This document shows positions 1-11,150 of a stretch of DNA of 64,000 nucleotides, piece by piece. The translations under genes were made by a program, and so were the position numbers. The stretch is from positions 362,963 to 426,962 of the forward strand of contig JAMPIV010009924.1 in assembly GCA_024509875.1 (NCBI GenBank), written 5' to 3'. The notes below the pieces were generated by a model that saw only the letters and a list, made by a program, of their open reading frames with translations, was not told the origin of the DNA and searched no databases. Origin of the DNA: Oreohelix idahoensis (Eukaryota; Mollusca; Gastropoda; Stylommatophora; Oreohelicidae). The first letter of the stretch is position 1. Each line of letters starts with the position of its first letter.

Positions 1-1327
1 TAGTTGAGCCCTCAACTCATAGCTACATATATATAAGTAGTTGAGCCCTCAACTCATAGCTACATATATATAAGTAGTTGAGCCCTCAACTCATAGCTAC
101 ATATATATAAGTAGTTGAGCCCTCAACTCATAGCTACATATATATTAGTTGAGCCCTCAACTCATAGCTACATATATATAAGTAGTTGAGCCCTCAACTC
201 ATAGCTACATATATATAAGTAGTTGAGCCCTCAACTCATAGCTACATATATATAAGTAGTTGAGCACTCAACTCATAGCTACATATATATAAGTAGTTGA
301 GCACTCAACTCATAGCTACATATATATAAGTAGTTGAGCCCTCAACTCATAGCTACATATATATAAGTAGTTGAGCACTCAACTCATAGCTACATATATA
401 TAAGTAGTTGAGCCCTCAACTCATAGCTACATATATATAAGTAGTTGAGCCCTCAACTCATAGCTACATATATATATAAGTAGTTGAGCCCTCAACTCAT
501 AGCTACATATATATAAGTAGTTGAGCCCTCAACTCATAGCTACATATATATATAAGTAGTTGAGCCCTCAACTCATAGCTACATATATATAAGTAGTTGA
601 GCCCTCAACTCATAACTACATATATATAAGTAGTTGAGCCCTCAACTCATAACTACATATATATAAGTAGTTGAGCCCTCAACTCATAACTACATATATA
701 TAAGTAGTTGAGCCCTCAACTCATAACTATATATATATAAGTAGTTGAGCCCTCAACTCATAACTACATATATATATAAGTAGTTGAGCCCTCAACTCAT
801 AACTATATATATATAAGTAGTTGAGCCCTCAACTCATAACTATATATATATAAGTAGTTGAGCCCTCAACTCATAGCTACATATATATAAGTAGTTGAGC
901 CCTCAACTCATAGCTACATATATATATAAGTAGTTGAGCCCTCAACTCATAGCTACATATATATAAGTAGTTGAGCCCTCAACTCATAGCTACATATATA
1001 TATAAGTAGTTGAGCCCTCAACTCATAGCTACATATATATAAGTAGTTGAGCCCTCAACTCATAACTACATATATATAAGTAGTTGAGCCCTCAACTCAT
1101 AACTGCATATATATAAGTAGTTGAGCCCTCAACTCATAACTACATATATATAAGTAGTTGAGCCCTCAACTCATAACTATATATATATAAGTAGTTGAGC
1201 CCTCAACTCATAACTACATATATATAAGTAGTTGAGCCCTCAACTCATAACTATATATATATAAGTAGTTGAGCCCTCAACTCATAACTACATATATATA
1301 AGTAGTTGAGCCCTCAACTCATAACTA
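1..1327. repeat. 37-bp minisatellite array, about 36 units
   Basis: The unit is 37 bp, with several 39-bp units that carry one more TA step. Each unit holds a palindrome, AGTTGAG-CC-CTCAACT (7-bp arms), followed by an (AT)n-rich stretch. Variants are GAGCAC for GAGCCC (three units near 258, 298 and 371), AACTAC or AACTAT for AGCTAC, and one short unit near 145. The array runs off the left edge of the window. From about 405 the pattern of variants repeats every 12 units (450 bp), so the array has higher-order structure. No coding potential is seen. Confidence 0.97.
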
Positions 1328-2600
1328 CCTCTTTTTTTTCCCACTGTGAATAATAATGTTAAAAAAAAAAAACTAAACAGAGGGTAAGGGTTAAGATTAG
1401 TATTAGCCATTACTGTTCTGTGATTTGTCACCCTTTGTTATTTGCTAATAGAAATTAAAATGCTGGTTACGATTAGCATTAGGATTCAGTGTTAAGCATA
1501 GGATGCACATACAGAAAAATGGTCACTAACGCTAAGCTTAACTCTAACCTTGTTGCGTTTTCAAAAATAATTGACCAAAAATAAAACAACGGTGACTTAG
1601 GTGACTTATCGAGCCTACATATCAACAGCCAATTGAGCAAAATCCGGCGTGATCCAACCTACAATTATCCTGCAAGACTTACATGAGAAATCTCAGTATG
1701 TTTCAATATTATTATTATTTCTTTTCCTCCTCCTTGTTCCAGATGTTACAAAGTGATACAAGAAATATCATACCTGGACAGTATAATAAATGAACAGATA
1801 AGACAGGCATTTGAAAAAGAATATGAAAAGAAATAAAAGATGAAATATTTCAATAAATCACTAAGATCTGCAAAATTTTGCCAAACAAATGTGAAAATAT
1901 TGCATTTCTTTAAGACATCAATGCAGATGATATTAATAAACTAGTTTGTTTTAAATTTGACTGAGAACGGGGCTCGTCATTCTCTCTCCAATACACAACC
2001 TTTTGTTTTTACCAACACTGCTACATCTAGAATATTTCAATAGGATAATATAGTGTTATAGTCCCAGTACTCCCTTGACAAGCTTCTCATTCCCATGGAA
2101 GTACGCTTACCCAAGTTTGGGATCCCCTGCACTCAGCCTATGTTTGACAGGAAACACTTTAATTCAATGTAGAAAACAAAAAGCATACATTCACTTGTTG
2201 CTGAACCAAGTGTGTGGTTTCTTTGGTCACATAACTGAGTATGTAGCATTAAGACAAGAAAGGGAAGAAAACGTTTTTTCTGTGGTTATTGAATGAAACA
2301 CTAACACATTTTTTTTATTTACAAATATAAGTATATACAAATAATAACAATGTACAAAACAAATATCATGTCTATGCCTAACTTTACACATAAAATACAA
2401 CACAGTGTGATACATACAAGTATGATATATGTTTTTCTAAGGAAAAATACAAAACAAAAAAAATGTCAGGTTTTATAAGTGAACATAAGCAACAAGGAAC
2501 AGTTTGGTAAGAAAAAAAGAAACACAAACACAACAACAAAAGATAAAAAAATGTAAAAAAAAAAACAAAGAATTGTATCAAATAAAGAGCGTTATTACTG
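1328..2600. other. AT-rich stretch without recognisable gene
   Basis: Poly-A and poly-T runs and short ORFs only. I see no splice-bounded exon, RNA gene or transposon end that I can support. Confidence 0.6.
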
Positions 2601-3142
2601 TGTGCTAGCCATGTCTACATGTATTCATTGCACCATGTGCTAGCCATGTCTTTCAGTATTCATTACACCATGATCTAGCCATATCTATCAGTATTCATTA
2701 GACTGTGTGCTAGCTATATCTATCAGTACCAGTATTCATTACACCACGTGCCAGCCATATCTATCAATATTCATTACAACATGTGCCAGCCATATCTATC
2801 AATATTCATTACAACATGTGCCAGCCATATCTATCAGTATTCATTACAACATGTGCCAGCCATATCTATCAGTATTCACTACACCATGTGCTAACCATAT
2901 CTATCAATATTCATTACAACATGTGCCAGCCATATCTATCAATATTCATTACACCATGTGCCAGCCATATCTATCAATATTCATTACACCATATGCCAGC
3001 CTATCTATCAGTATTCATTACACCATGTGCCAGCCATATCTATCAGTATTCATTACACCACGTGCCAGCCATATCTATCAGTATTCACTACACCATGTGC
3101 TAACCATATCTATCAGTATTCACTACACCATGTGTCTATCAA
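2600..3142. repeat. 35-bp satellite, left block
   Basis: Tandem copies of a 35-bp unit with cores such as CCATATCTATCAGTATTCA and CACCATGTGCCAGC. Starts of successive clear units lie 35 bp apart (for example 2771 and 2806). Because 35 is not a multiple of 3, all three frames stay open for long stretches, and the apparent ORFs here are satellite artefacts. The array is cut at 3142 by a DNA transposon and resumes at 4752. Confidence 0.93.
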
Positions 3143-4751
3143 CATACATGCCACACTTAAAGGTTTACCCATAATCTGTACGGGGTGTTTGCGTTTTCAG
3201 ATGTGTACGGGCCGTACACGGGTCTGTACGGGTTTTTTCGCCTAATTATTAAATATATATATAAATCTTGTGCCACTACACAATTTGCGTCATGAGATTC
3301 GGCGAGATTTTAAGCCAAGTGGATAAAAAAAAAAAATAACCAATGAAAATCAAGCTGCCTATTTTTCAATTGCCGCGGGATGTGCGTGGCGTGTTCATTC
3401 ACAATTTTTCGCTAAAGCTAGCGCGAGGTTACTGATTATTTGAACGATTACGCAGCACTGAAATCTTTTTTGAGTCGAGCCTATTGTTTAGGATTAATTT
3501 CCAGTTTAGTATTGGTAAGTAATTCATTTTAAAAAAAATATTACAATAACATTGTTTAGATGAAGTTAGATTTAACTGTCAGATAACTTAGGCCTATGCT
3601 TTCTTTTCCCCTAAGGTTTAGCATAATTTATTATTTACGGCTGGTAAAAAAAAAAAAGGCTGATACCACTACATATTATTTGATTTCACTAAAACTTGTA
3701 GAAAGTGCGTAAGAAATGTAAATTTGAAAAATAATACAATAGCCTACAAATTATGGGTAGCCTAATATCGTAATGACGGTCGCCGAATGCTCCGCATGTA
3801 TTTTCGTACCATTTAGAGTTATAATTAGGGTTACAGCTAGGGTTAACCCTAAATCTAAATGGTACGAAAATACACGCGGAGCATTCGGCGAACGTCATTC
3901 CGATATTACCAAATTATGAAACTGAAAAGAAAAAAAACCACAATAGCGTGGAAAATTTACATCTTAACTCGATCAGAGAAAAGTTTATTTGGAGTTAGCC
4001 TACTTCTCTTCTTAGTTTTAATTTTGTTTCTTTAAAAAACAATGTTATTTTGCCTTTGGTGGTCATCATTACGGTCATTCAATGATTTATAATTATTAAA
4101 TAATTAATTAGCCTACTATCAATGTTTGATTGACACTAAAATTTGTATGGGAAGGTCTATTTAAAACTACCAGTTGGGCTTTAACGGCTATTCCAATTTT
4201 TGAAGTTCGGTAGAAAATATACAGGCTAATATTACGCCAGCGCTAGTTTATATTTTCATTACCAGCTTTAGCAAAAAATTTATTAGATTTTAAATTTAAG
4301 ATTCCTAACCCATAATGCTTATTACTGGTCTCTTTAGGCCTGTACTTTTATAAGGCACTATAGAAAACACAGCAACTGTTCTTCATTTCAACCATAAATT
4401 GTATTAATTTTTTTCCAAGATTCTATTTCATTATATAATATTAAAATTACAAATAATTATATTTTTCAAATTGATTATTAATATTTGTATTTACTATGCA
4501 AAATAAATTCTAACTCTTGTTGTTTAGGTTTTAAAGCAAGTGAAGACATGCTTAAAAAGGCAAAGGCCGCATGTCACTATGATGGTGCAGAACCATCTAA
4601 TTGAATATACTTTTACATGAATAAACTCTTTTGTTACGTTTTTCAGTCTTTGTACAGGTTTTGCGGGTCTTTGTACAGGTTTTGCGGGTCTTTGTACAGG
4701 TTTTTTTAATTTTTTGTACAGGTTTTTCATCTCTGAGGTGTGGCATGTATG
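3143..4751. mobile_element. 1.6-kb DNA transposon, non-autonomous, with TATCAA duplication
   Basis: The ends are perfect 14-bp inverted repeats, CATACATGCCACAC at 3143-3156 and its complement at 4738-4751. The element is flanked by TATCAA at 3137-3142 and 4752-4757, and the 35-bp satellite reads through when it is removed. Inside each end are short repeats related to CTGTACGGG and TGTACAGGTTTT: three or more at the left and four at the right. No transposase is seen. A 6-bp duplication with clustered subterminal repeats does not settle the superfamily; IS3EU or Dada-like are possibilities. A palindromic MITE is nested at 3756-3909. Confidence 0.88.
3756..3909. mobile_element. Palindromic foldback MITE with telomere-like core
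   Basis: Two arms of roughly 65-70 bp pair with a few mismatches around a short centre. The arms contain GCCGAATGCTCCGC and TTTCGTACCATTTAGA, and the centre carries TTAGGGTTA and its complement. CAAATTATG flanks both sides (3747-3755 and 3910-3918), which fits a 9-bp target duplication. It lies inside the 1.6-kb element. The core is shared with the palindrome at 15436-15616. Confidence 0.8.
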
Positions 4752-5295
4752 TATCAATATTAATTAGGCTGTGTGCTAGCTATGTCTATTAGATTTCATT
4801 AAACCATGCGACAGCCATATCTACCAGTGTTCATTTACATTACAATGAGAGCTAGTCATATTCATTAGGCCTGACAGTTTAAAATCCCATGTGCCAGCCA
4901 TGTCACTACACCATGATCTAGCCATATCTATCAGTATTCATTAGACTGTGTGATAGCTATATCTATCAGTACTGGTATTCATTACACCATGTGCTAACCA
5001 TATCTATCAGTATTCATTAGACTGTGTGCTAGCCATATCTATCAGAATTCATTACACCATGTGCTAGCCATATCGATCAGTATTCATTACACCATGTGCC
5101 AGCCATATCTATCAGTGTTCACTACACCATGTGCTAACCATATCTATCAGCATTCAATACACCATGTGTCTATCAATATTCATTAGACTGTGTGATAGCT
5201 ATGTCTATTAGATTTCATTAAACCATGTGATAGCCATATCTACCAGTGTTCATTACAATGAGAGCTAGTCATATTCACTAGGCCTGACAGTTTAA
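4752..5295. repeat. 35-bp satellite, right block
   Basis: This continues the left block after the transposon insertion, with more divergent units. Two related segments ending in GGCCTGACAGTTTAAAAT lie near 4865 and 5280, which suggests a local duplication of part of the array. Confidence 0.85.
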
Positions 5296-5960
5296 AATCG
5301 GTATTGTTCTTCTTGTTCAGAATCGACACCATTGCACTGCGGGCAAACCAATAAGTGCTCAGTTTCCCTCAGGAAATGTAGAAGGGTATGAATGCTAATT
5401 GTTCCTGTTGCGCGCTGGTTGTATATGCGCCTGACGCATCCTCTCATATGTTCATCCCTGCCAGTCTTACGCCTAATGCCAAACTCCAGCAGTCTTAGAC
5501 TTGAAGATCAATCGATTTAAGTGTCATTCTCTAATAGGTGATCATTAATTGTCCTCAGTATCTCTCCCTTATCCATATCCAATATACTTAATATAGGTGC
5601 TCTTGAAGCTAGTCTATCAGCTCTTTCATTGCCGTGTACCCCTGCATGACCAGGACAGTAAATCCACACCAGTTTTTGAAGATTCAAGACTTCTATGTAG
5701 GTTTTCCAGTCATGCCGTAGCTATCCATTTTGGATCTTCCGAAGCTTGGACTGAGAATCTGACACAATAACTGCCCTTGTTAATGATGTTTCAAACAACC
5801 ACCTTAAAGCCGCTGTAACTGCCTCTACCTCCATTTTCATGCTGGAGGTTGTTGTCATGTAAGCCCTGCTATGTTCAGTGACGATCTTGCCCTTAACTCT
5901 AGCCGAGAAGCCCCATCCTGATTTCTCAAATTTGCTGAATCATTAAAACCTATTACATAA
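5296..5960 (-). pseudogene. LINE RNase H domain and C-terminus (family B, copy 1)
   Basis: Read on the minus strand this is a retrotransposon RNase H. From the right come a degenerate first acidic motif, MEVEA, SDSQS, and the end block WIYCPGHAGVHGNERA, followed by a tail with RGCVRRIYNQRATGTISI and a Cys motif (VCPQC). An in-frame TAG interrupts the reading just after the SDSQS block. The same family is present on the plus strand at 42400-43065 and carries a stop at the same codon. The copy is 5'-truncated and non-functional. RNase H in LINEs removes the RNA strand during target-primed reverse transcription. Confidence 0.85.
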
Positions 5961-6190
5961 ATGGTACACTATTTTACTGAAATCTAACACTCTATTGTTC
6001 TTTTTTATTTTTTCTCTCACTCACTAAAAGCCACTATGAATAAATATCTTACAATTTCATTAATTGGTTACACTGAATGTCATCAGTACAAAAGTAACGT
6101 AAATCTATTACAAGAACACTTCACTGATTTGAAAGCTCTCATGTTACATTTTACCAGTCATTCCATATTTTATCTCAGATTTATTATTTT

Positions 6191-6455
6191 TCACAAAGCA
6201 TACAGTTTCATTTGTTCTTGCATATCATCCATGCTACCAATGCCAAACTGGTCCTGTTGTTCCTGCATGAGTCGGAATATTTCCCCCAGCTGCCTGCGCT
6301 GGACTTCCCTCTCCTCCTGCAGCTGCTGTTCTGTAAGAGACTTCTCAATTGTCCGTGTTGCCACTGACTGTTGAACGCGTTTGAATTCACCTTGAATATG
6401 CTCGCAGTAATCTACAGGATCTGGGTACCGAGGAGACGAAACCTGACCTGAAACT
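6191..6455 (-). CDS. Probable last exon of an unrecognised coiled-coil host gene
   Basis: An open minus-strand segment of about 85 codons ends in a TAA after KLYAL. A plausible acceptor lies just upstream (T-rich tract, then TTTTTAG and TTTCAG). The peptide begins near SSPRYPDPVDYCEHIQ and continues as a Glu/Gln/Arg-rich amphipathic helix (LTEQQLQEEREVQRRQLGEI), ending SMDDMQEQMKLYAL. Codon use and composition look like a real protein rather than a transposon, and no transposon borders are visible here. I do not recognise the family. Upstream exons would lie at higher coordinates, but I cannot place them. The AG used for splicing is uncertain by six bases. Alternatively it could be a pseudogene fragment. 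Confidence 0.55.
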
Positions 6456-6469
6456 AAAAACAAAACAAT

Positions 6470-7720
6470 AATAACATATCCTGTGATAAGCTGTTTCTAA
6501 TACTGTAAAGCAAACCTAAGTAACGCAAGTAACTGTGGCCGTGTGGCCTACTACGCCACCCTTAGGATAGAAAGTACTTTAGCAAGTCAGATACACTATG
6601 TACTTGTATAGGCTAGCTAGTACTCGCACTAGTCACAAACTAATGACATCATTTGTCATGGTACTCATGAGTCCATGATGTCATTAAATCTTGTGTGGAT
6701 TTTCATACAAGATAAACCGGAAAGTCCATAAACTGGAACTATGATTGGTCAACGTCCCTTGGTAATAATAAATTTAGTAGAGAGATTTTGTAGTTAGTTA
6801 GTTTTGAGATTAAATTAACTGACTGTTAACCAAAAGACCAATCATTAGTTAGTTTCCGGTCAAGGATTGAAAGGATAACATCCGCCCAAGCTGAGATCCC
6901 AAGAAGTCGACAAACAGAAGTAGATTTTATATTGGACCCAGAGAGCATATTGTATGTTCCAATATGTATTGCTTTTCAACAAATCTACAATTGAAATAAA
7001 CATCTTTTATATGATTTTGACTGAATTGAGATCTATACTGGAAGCGAAAGAAAACTAAAGTAAGACAGTTGTATTTTGATGAAACCTTAAATTAACTAAC
7101 GGCCATCAAAGTCACTACCTACCACCACTATCACGATCCACTATCACATAACGACATCACAAAACTTTACCAAAAAATTTAAAAAAAGCACAAAGAAGAG
7201 AATTAAACATAGAAATGAACTGAATAAAGAAGACATAGAAAGACTTTGAACAGATAGCACAGGATAGGAAGGCTTTGTGTGCAAACGAATCTAAAACACA
7301 TCCACGTTTTTTTCATTGAGACCGTTTACACATGAAATATCAAGTTGAAAACAAAGGTTGAAAGTTAAACATGTTTATACTGCAAGCAGCTGATGAGTCT
7401 ATTCTTGGAAGGATTGCTTTATTAGTCAGTGGCCAAGGACCAAAGAAGTCCAAAACCAAGCATGGAGAATCAGAGCCATTAGCATGAAGAGAACACCCGC
7501 TTGTGGTGGTTTTTGATGTTATGAAATGTGGTTGTTATGTTTCACTATTGTTCTGAATGAGGTCAGCTGTGAAGGTACCTGATTATAACAATTTATGGGT
7601 TGAGTTATCAGGTAACCTTACTGCTACCACCTTATGATCTCAATCAGACCTATTCTTGACTAGTATGTATGGTAGCTACGTCTAATGTCTAGGGTTATGC
7701 CAGTGTGGTGTGATGGTAAG
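6470..7720. other. Stretch without recognisable gene
   Basis: A small hairpin, AATGACATCA/TGATGTCATT, lies at about 6643-6685. A weak plus-strand resemblance to a LINE C-terminus is seen near 7210-7290. Nothing else is supported. Confidence 0.5.
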
Positions 7721-7724
7721 TTAA

Positions 7725-8401
7725 CTGATTCCGTACGCAAGAGCTTTTAAAAGACGCAATGGCCAACCGCTGGGACCGCAAGATCTTTTAAAAGACGCTG
7801 ATTTATTTCGTTGTTTCTTTCTATTCTGATATTTTATACTGCCCGGAATTTATCTCGAACCGAAGTAAACACAAAACTGGGCAAATTTCAACAAGCTTCA
7901 ACGTCTTTTATTTGCGTTTGAAGGGATTTTTTCACATTTATCTTCATCTTTAATCGTGTTTTGTCGTATCGCCATAATGGCCGAAAAACACACAGGATAT
8001 ATTACTAATATGTGAACAGTGAACAAACTGTGTGATCAACCATAACTTTCTTACTTTTTCTGTGTTTCTAAATGGATTACCTGCACAAAGAGAGCAGTGA
8101 AACTGTATTGTGATAACAATTTATGTTACAAGCCTTATGTAAGTCAAAAATTTTTGTTCAAAATTTCAAGTTATCTTTTTTCCGTGTACATGTTATCTGT
8201 TATAACATAAACATAACATAAAATTAGCTAGAAAGGCATATGGATTTATATTGTTCATCCAATGTACTTTAATTTGATATATGTTATACTTAACTCATGA
8301 TTAGACACACATTGTCAGTGAACGTAAATTATGTAAGTGTAAATTTTTGGGGCTTAAAAATAATTCCGTCCAGAGCTGAAAATAATTACGTACGGAAAGA
8401 G
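7725..8401. mobile_element. TTAA-flanked non-autonomous element
   Basis: TTAA occurs at 7721-7724 and 8402-8405. The ends are imperfect inverted repeats, CTGATTCCGTACG at the left and CTCTTTCCGTACG at the right (read inwards). A TTAA target is typical of piggyBac and Kolobok elements. The body is 677 bp and has no transposase. A short open frame starts MAEK near 7976 on the plus strand. The size and target match the element at 34804-35489, but the termini differ, so they are separate families. Confidence 0.6.
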
Positions 8402-8761
8402 TTAACACTAACACACACACACATAAACAAATATTAAAGTCTATGATCAATTGAACTAACACCTGGGTTAAATTTTTATATGTAAATATTTTCTATACAA
8501 TTTTATTGGTCCTGAACCTAGTATTCTTCTGGTCAGGACTTTTCAAAATTAAAAGAACTCAAGGTATATACATAAAATGCAAATCTTTAACCCAAAGGGA
8601 CACTTTGTCCAAACATATACTGTTAAAATATACTAATAGTGTTACTAAATTTTTTACTATTACTGGTTTCTAACACTGGATGGCTGTTTGGGATTCTTTA
8701 ATCATCCCCAGTTCTTTAATACACCTTTCAATGTTTTATTCTTTGGGGAATATTTTTATTA

Positions 8762-9000
8762 TGTTACACAGGGGGGCACTAGTCTTTGATGCCGATGAAA
8801 AGTCGGGTGCCAGATATTATACTTATCTGGCACAACTTGAACTGTCCGTATTCTTGCTGTAAAACGATCACTTTGATACTGGCCCAAAAGTAACAGGGTG
8901 GACTCTGCAGACCCCTGTCACTACTGGAAATGAAAAGACTTCTCAACTGCTTTTCACAGACATCTGGCACCGGCTAGTGCCAGATAAAAACCCTGTAACA
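8762..9000. repeat. Possible MITE with imperfect inverted ends
   Basis: The left end TGTTACACAGG and the right end CCCTGTAACA are inverted. GGCACTAG also occurs near both ends, and hairpins built on GCCAGATA/TATCTGGC lie inside. No clear target duplication was found, so the boundaries are tentative. Confidence 0.4.
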
Positions 9001-9809
9001 ATGAAATAATGTCTCCTTGTTGATATCATACTTAAACTGTTATTTCTACAAATTATAATACATAAGAAATAAAGATCTGGGTCATATCTAATTGACCAAC
9101 CCAGCGCATCCATTACAAAGTGTACCAGTGTTGTTCACATGTCTCTCCTCTCAAGGCGGCCCTACATCTGCAATAATAATATTAATCTTTCTTTTCTTCC
9201 ATACAATAGGATAGGTGAGCTGTGTCCATCTGGCCACCTAAGAAAACATTTTTATTTCACAAAACATGTGTATTTTACAAAACTGGCAATGTGTTATAGC
9301 ATAAATCTACCTCTAGGCCCTGCATATATCAGCTAGGGACCTAATTACTTACAGTCGTAATGGCAGTATCTCTCACTCACATTTTTAAACAAAATATATA
9401 TGAATAATTTCTGCCTTACCATAAATTCAATGAATAAACACAGGTACGTTGATTAGCAGACTTCAGATGTCCTGCTGGCTGGACTGTGATGCCTATTATT
9501 GTTTTCCTTTATATATATTTACTTTAATAAGGCAAGTCACACTTCACAGAATTTCAAACGTCCTGTTCAAGGGACTATATTACGACAAATGGCGTCGAGA
9601 CTTTGAATTCTTCAATATTATAAAAGGCGTTGGCCAATAAGCGAACGACTACTTTTGAATTTGAAAATAAAAGCAAAACCAGACTTGATTTTTGGACATA
9701 ACAAGTTTTCTCCTCACTCATTCTTAGATTTCTACTGCTAAAATATATTTTTAGTGTTAAGCCATCCCATAATTTCTCTCCCCTTGTCTACCCCTCCTCC
9801 AACAGAATA
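9001..9809. other. Stretch without recognisable gene
   Basis: Only short unsupported ORFs. The mariner insertion begins at 9810. Confidence 0.5.
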
Positions 9810-11148
9810 CGAGGGGCGTTCAGAAAGTAATGCACCACATCGTTTTTCTCAGCTAATAATGAAGATAGAAGCATGAAATTTTGCACACTTCAAATATGGC
9901 ATGTGCCAATTGTGTGCACCAAATTGCACTGCAACTGGCCAAATAATACGGCTGCTCTAAACCGTTGAAATGGAGTGTGTTAGCAACTTGCATTATAAAC
10001 AGCGAATTGTGATAGAATTTCTCTTTGCAGAGAAGGAAACTGTTGTGAATATTCACAAGCGTCTATGTGATGTGTATGGAAGTTTTGCAGTCGACAGGAG
10101 TACAGTCAGTCACTGGGTTCAGAGAATCAAAGAATCAGGAAGTGGAGATACGGAGCTGCTTGATCGGGCACGCTGTGGACGTCCTGCCACAGCCACCAAC
10201 GCAGAAATGTTGAATTGCGCTGAGGACATTATTCTTACTGATAGGCGAATCACTACTTAACAATTGACCTTACAGCTGTCAGTCAGCATTGGTAGTGCAA
10301 ATGCAGTTATAAAAACTCTCGGATTTTCTAAGGTTTGCGCAAGATGGGTTCCTCGAAGTCTCACAAATGACCACCGATTGCACAGGAAAGCAATTTCTTC
10401 TGAATTGTTGGAGCGTTTCAATGCTGATGGAGAGAACATTTTGGCTAAGATCGTTACAGGTGACGAAACCTGGGCACATCATTTTGAACCTGAGACAAAA
10501 AGACAGTCAATGGAGTGGCATCATCCGCAATCACCAAGAAGAAAGAAATTCAAGACAATTCCTTCAGCTGGAAAGGTCATGATCACTGTCTTTTGGGACA
10601 TTGAAGGTGTGATTCTTGTGGATGTTATGCCAAGAGGAGAGACAATCAATTCGCAAGCTTACATTAAGACACTGAAAAAACTCAATCAACATTTTCGCAG
10701 AGTTCGGCCGCACAAGAATCCAGCAGACCTGCTTCTCCTTCACGACAATGCGCACCCTCACACAAGTCTGGCAACACGGGAAGCAATCACCAAATTGGGT
10801 TGGACTGTACTACCCCATCCACCCTAAAGTCTCGATTTGGCACCCTCTGATTTTCATCTTTTTGGTCCACTTAAAGATGCACTCGGTGGGACAAGGTTTG
10901 AAGATGATGAAGGAGTGATTCATGCAGCGAAGAAATGGCTACATTATCAAGACAAAATCTGGTACGGGCTAGGAATACATGCACTTGTTTCGCGCTGGCA
11001 TAAAGCCGTACAAGTTGATGGGGATTATGTTGAATAATACCGATGTTTACATGACATATCCATGTATATTGTGTATAAATGTCATGCTTTTTGAATAAAC
11101 AGCTCCTGAGAAAAACGATGTGGTGCATTACTTTCTGAACGCCCCTCG
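9810..11148 (+). mobile_element. Mariner transposon, full length, 1339 bp
   Basis: Perfect 43-bp terminal inverted repeats start CGAGGGGCGTTCAGAAAG (9810-9852 and 11106-11148). TA dinucleotides flank both ends, the expected mariner target duplication. A single plus-strand transposase frame lies between them. The identity of the two ends suggests a fairly recent insertion or selection on the ends. With the coding frame broken it would need transposase supplied in trans. Confidence 0.97.
9970..11037 (+). pseudogene. Mariner transposase with two in-frame stops
   Basis: One uninterrupted reading frame from ATG 9970 to TAA 11037 is broken only by TAA at 10258-10260 and TAA at 10825-10827. No frameshift is needed. 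The N-terminal part carries the helix-turn-helix DNA-binding region (DRSTVSHWVQRIKES). The catalytic part shows TGDETW, LLLHDNAHPH and LAPSDFHLFG. With 34 residues between the second and third Asp this is the DD34D triad of mariner. The second stop falls in the normally conserved HPPYSPDLAP block. The enzyme cuts and pastes the element at TA sites; this copy should be inactive. The length of about 355 codons is typical. Confidence 0.96.
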
Positions 11149-11150
11149 TA

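Noticed and set aside
1..1327. CRISPR-like regular repeat array
   Set aside because: Eukaryotic DNA, no unique spacers, and units are contiguous; it is a minisatellite.
2707..3245. Long His/Tyr/Ser-rich ORFs in three frames
   Set aside because: They follow the 35-bp satellite period, which keeps all three frames open; not proteins.
3820..3860. Interstitial telomere (TTAGGG)n
   Set aside because: Only one or two imperfect TTAGGG units at a palindrome centre; not an array.
4524..4757. Protein with KPVQRPA repeats
   Set aside because: The repeats are the subterminal repeats of the 1.6-kb transposon read in frame.
6643..6685. CRE-like hairpin AATGACATCA/TGATGTCATT as a regulatory site
   Set aside because: A short inverted repeat with no gene context; could be chance.
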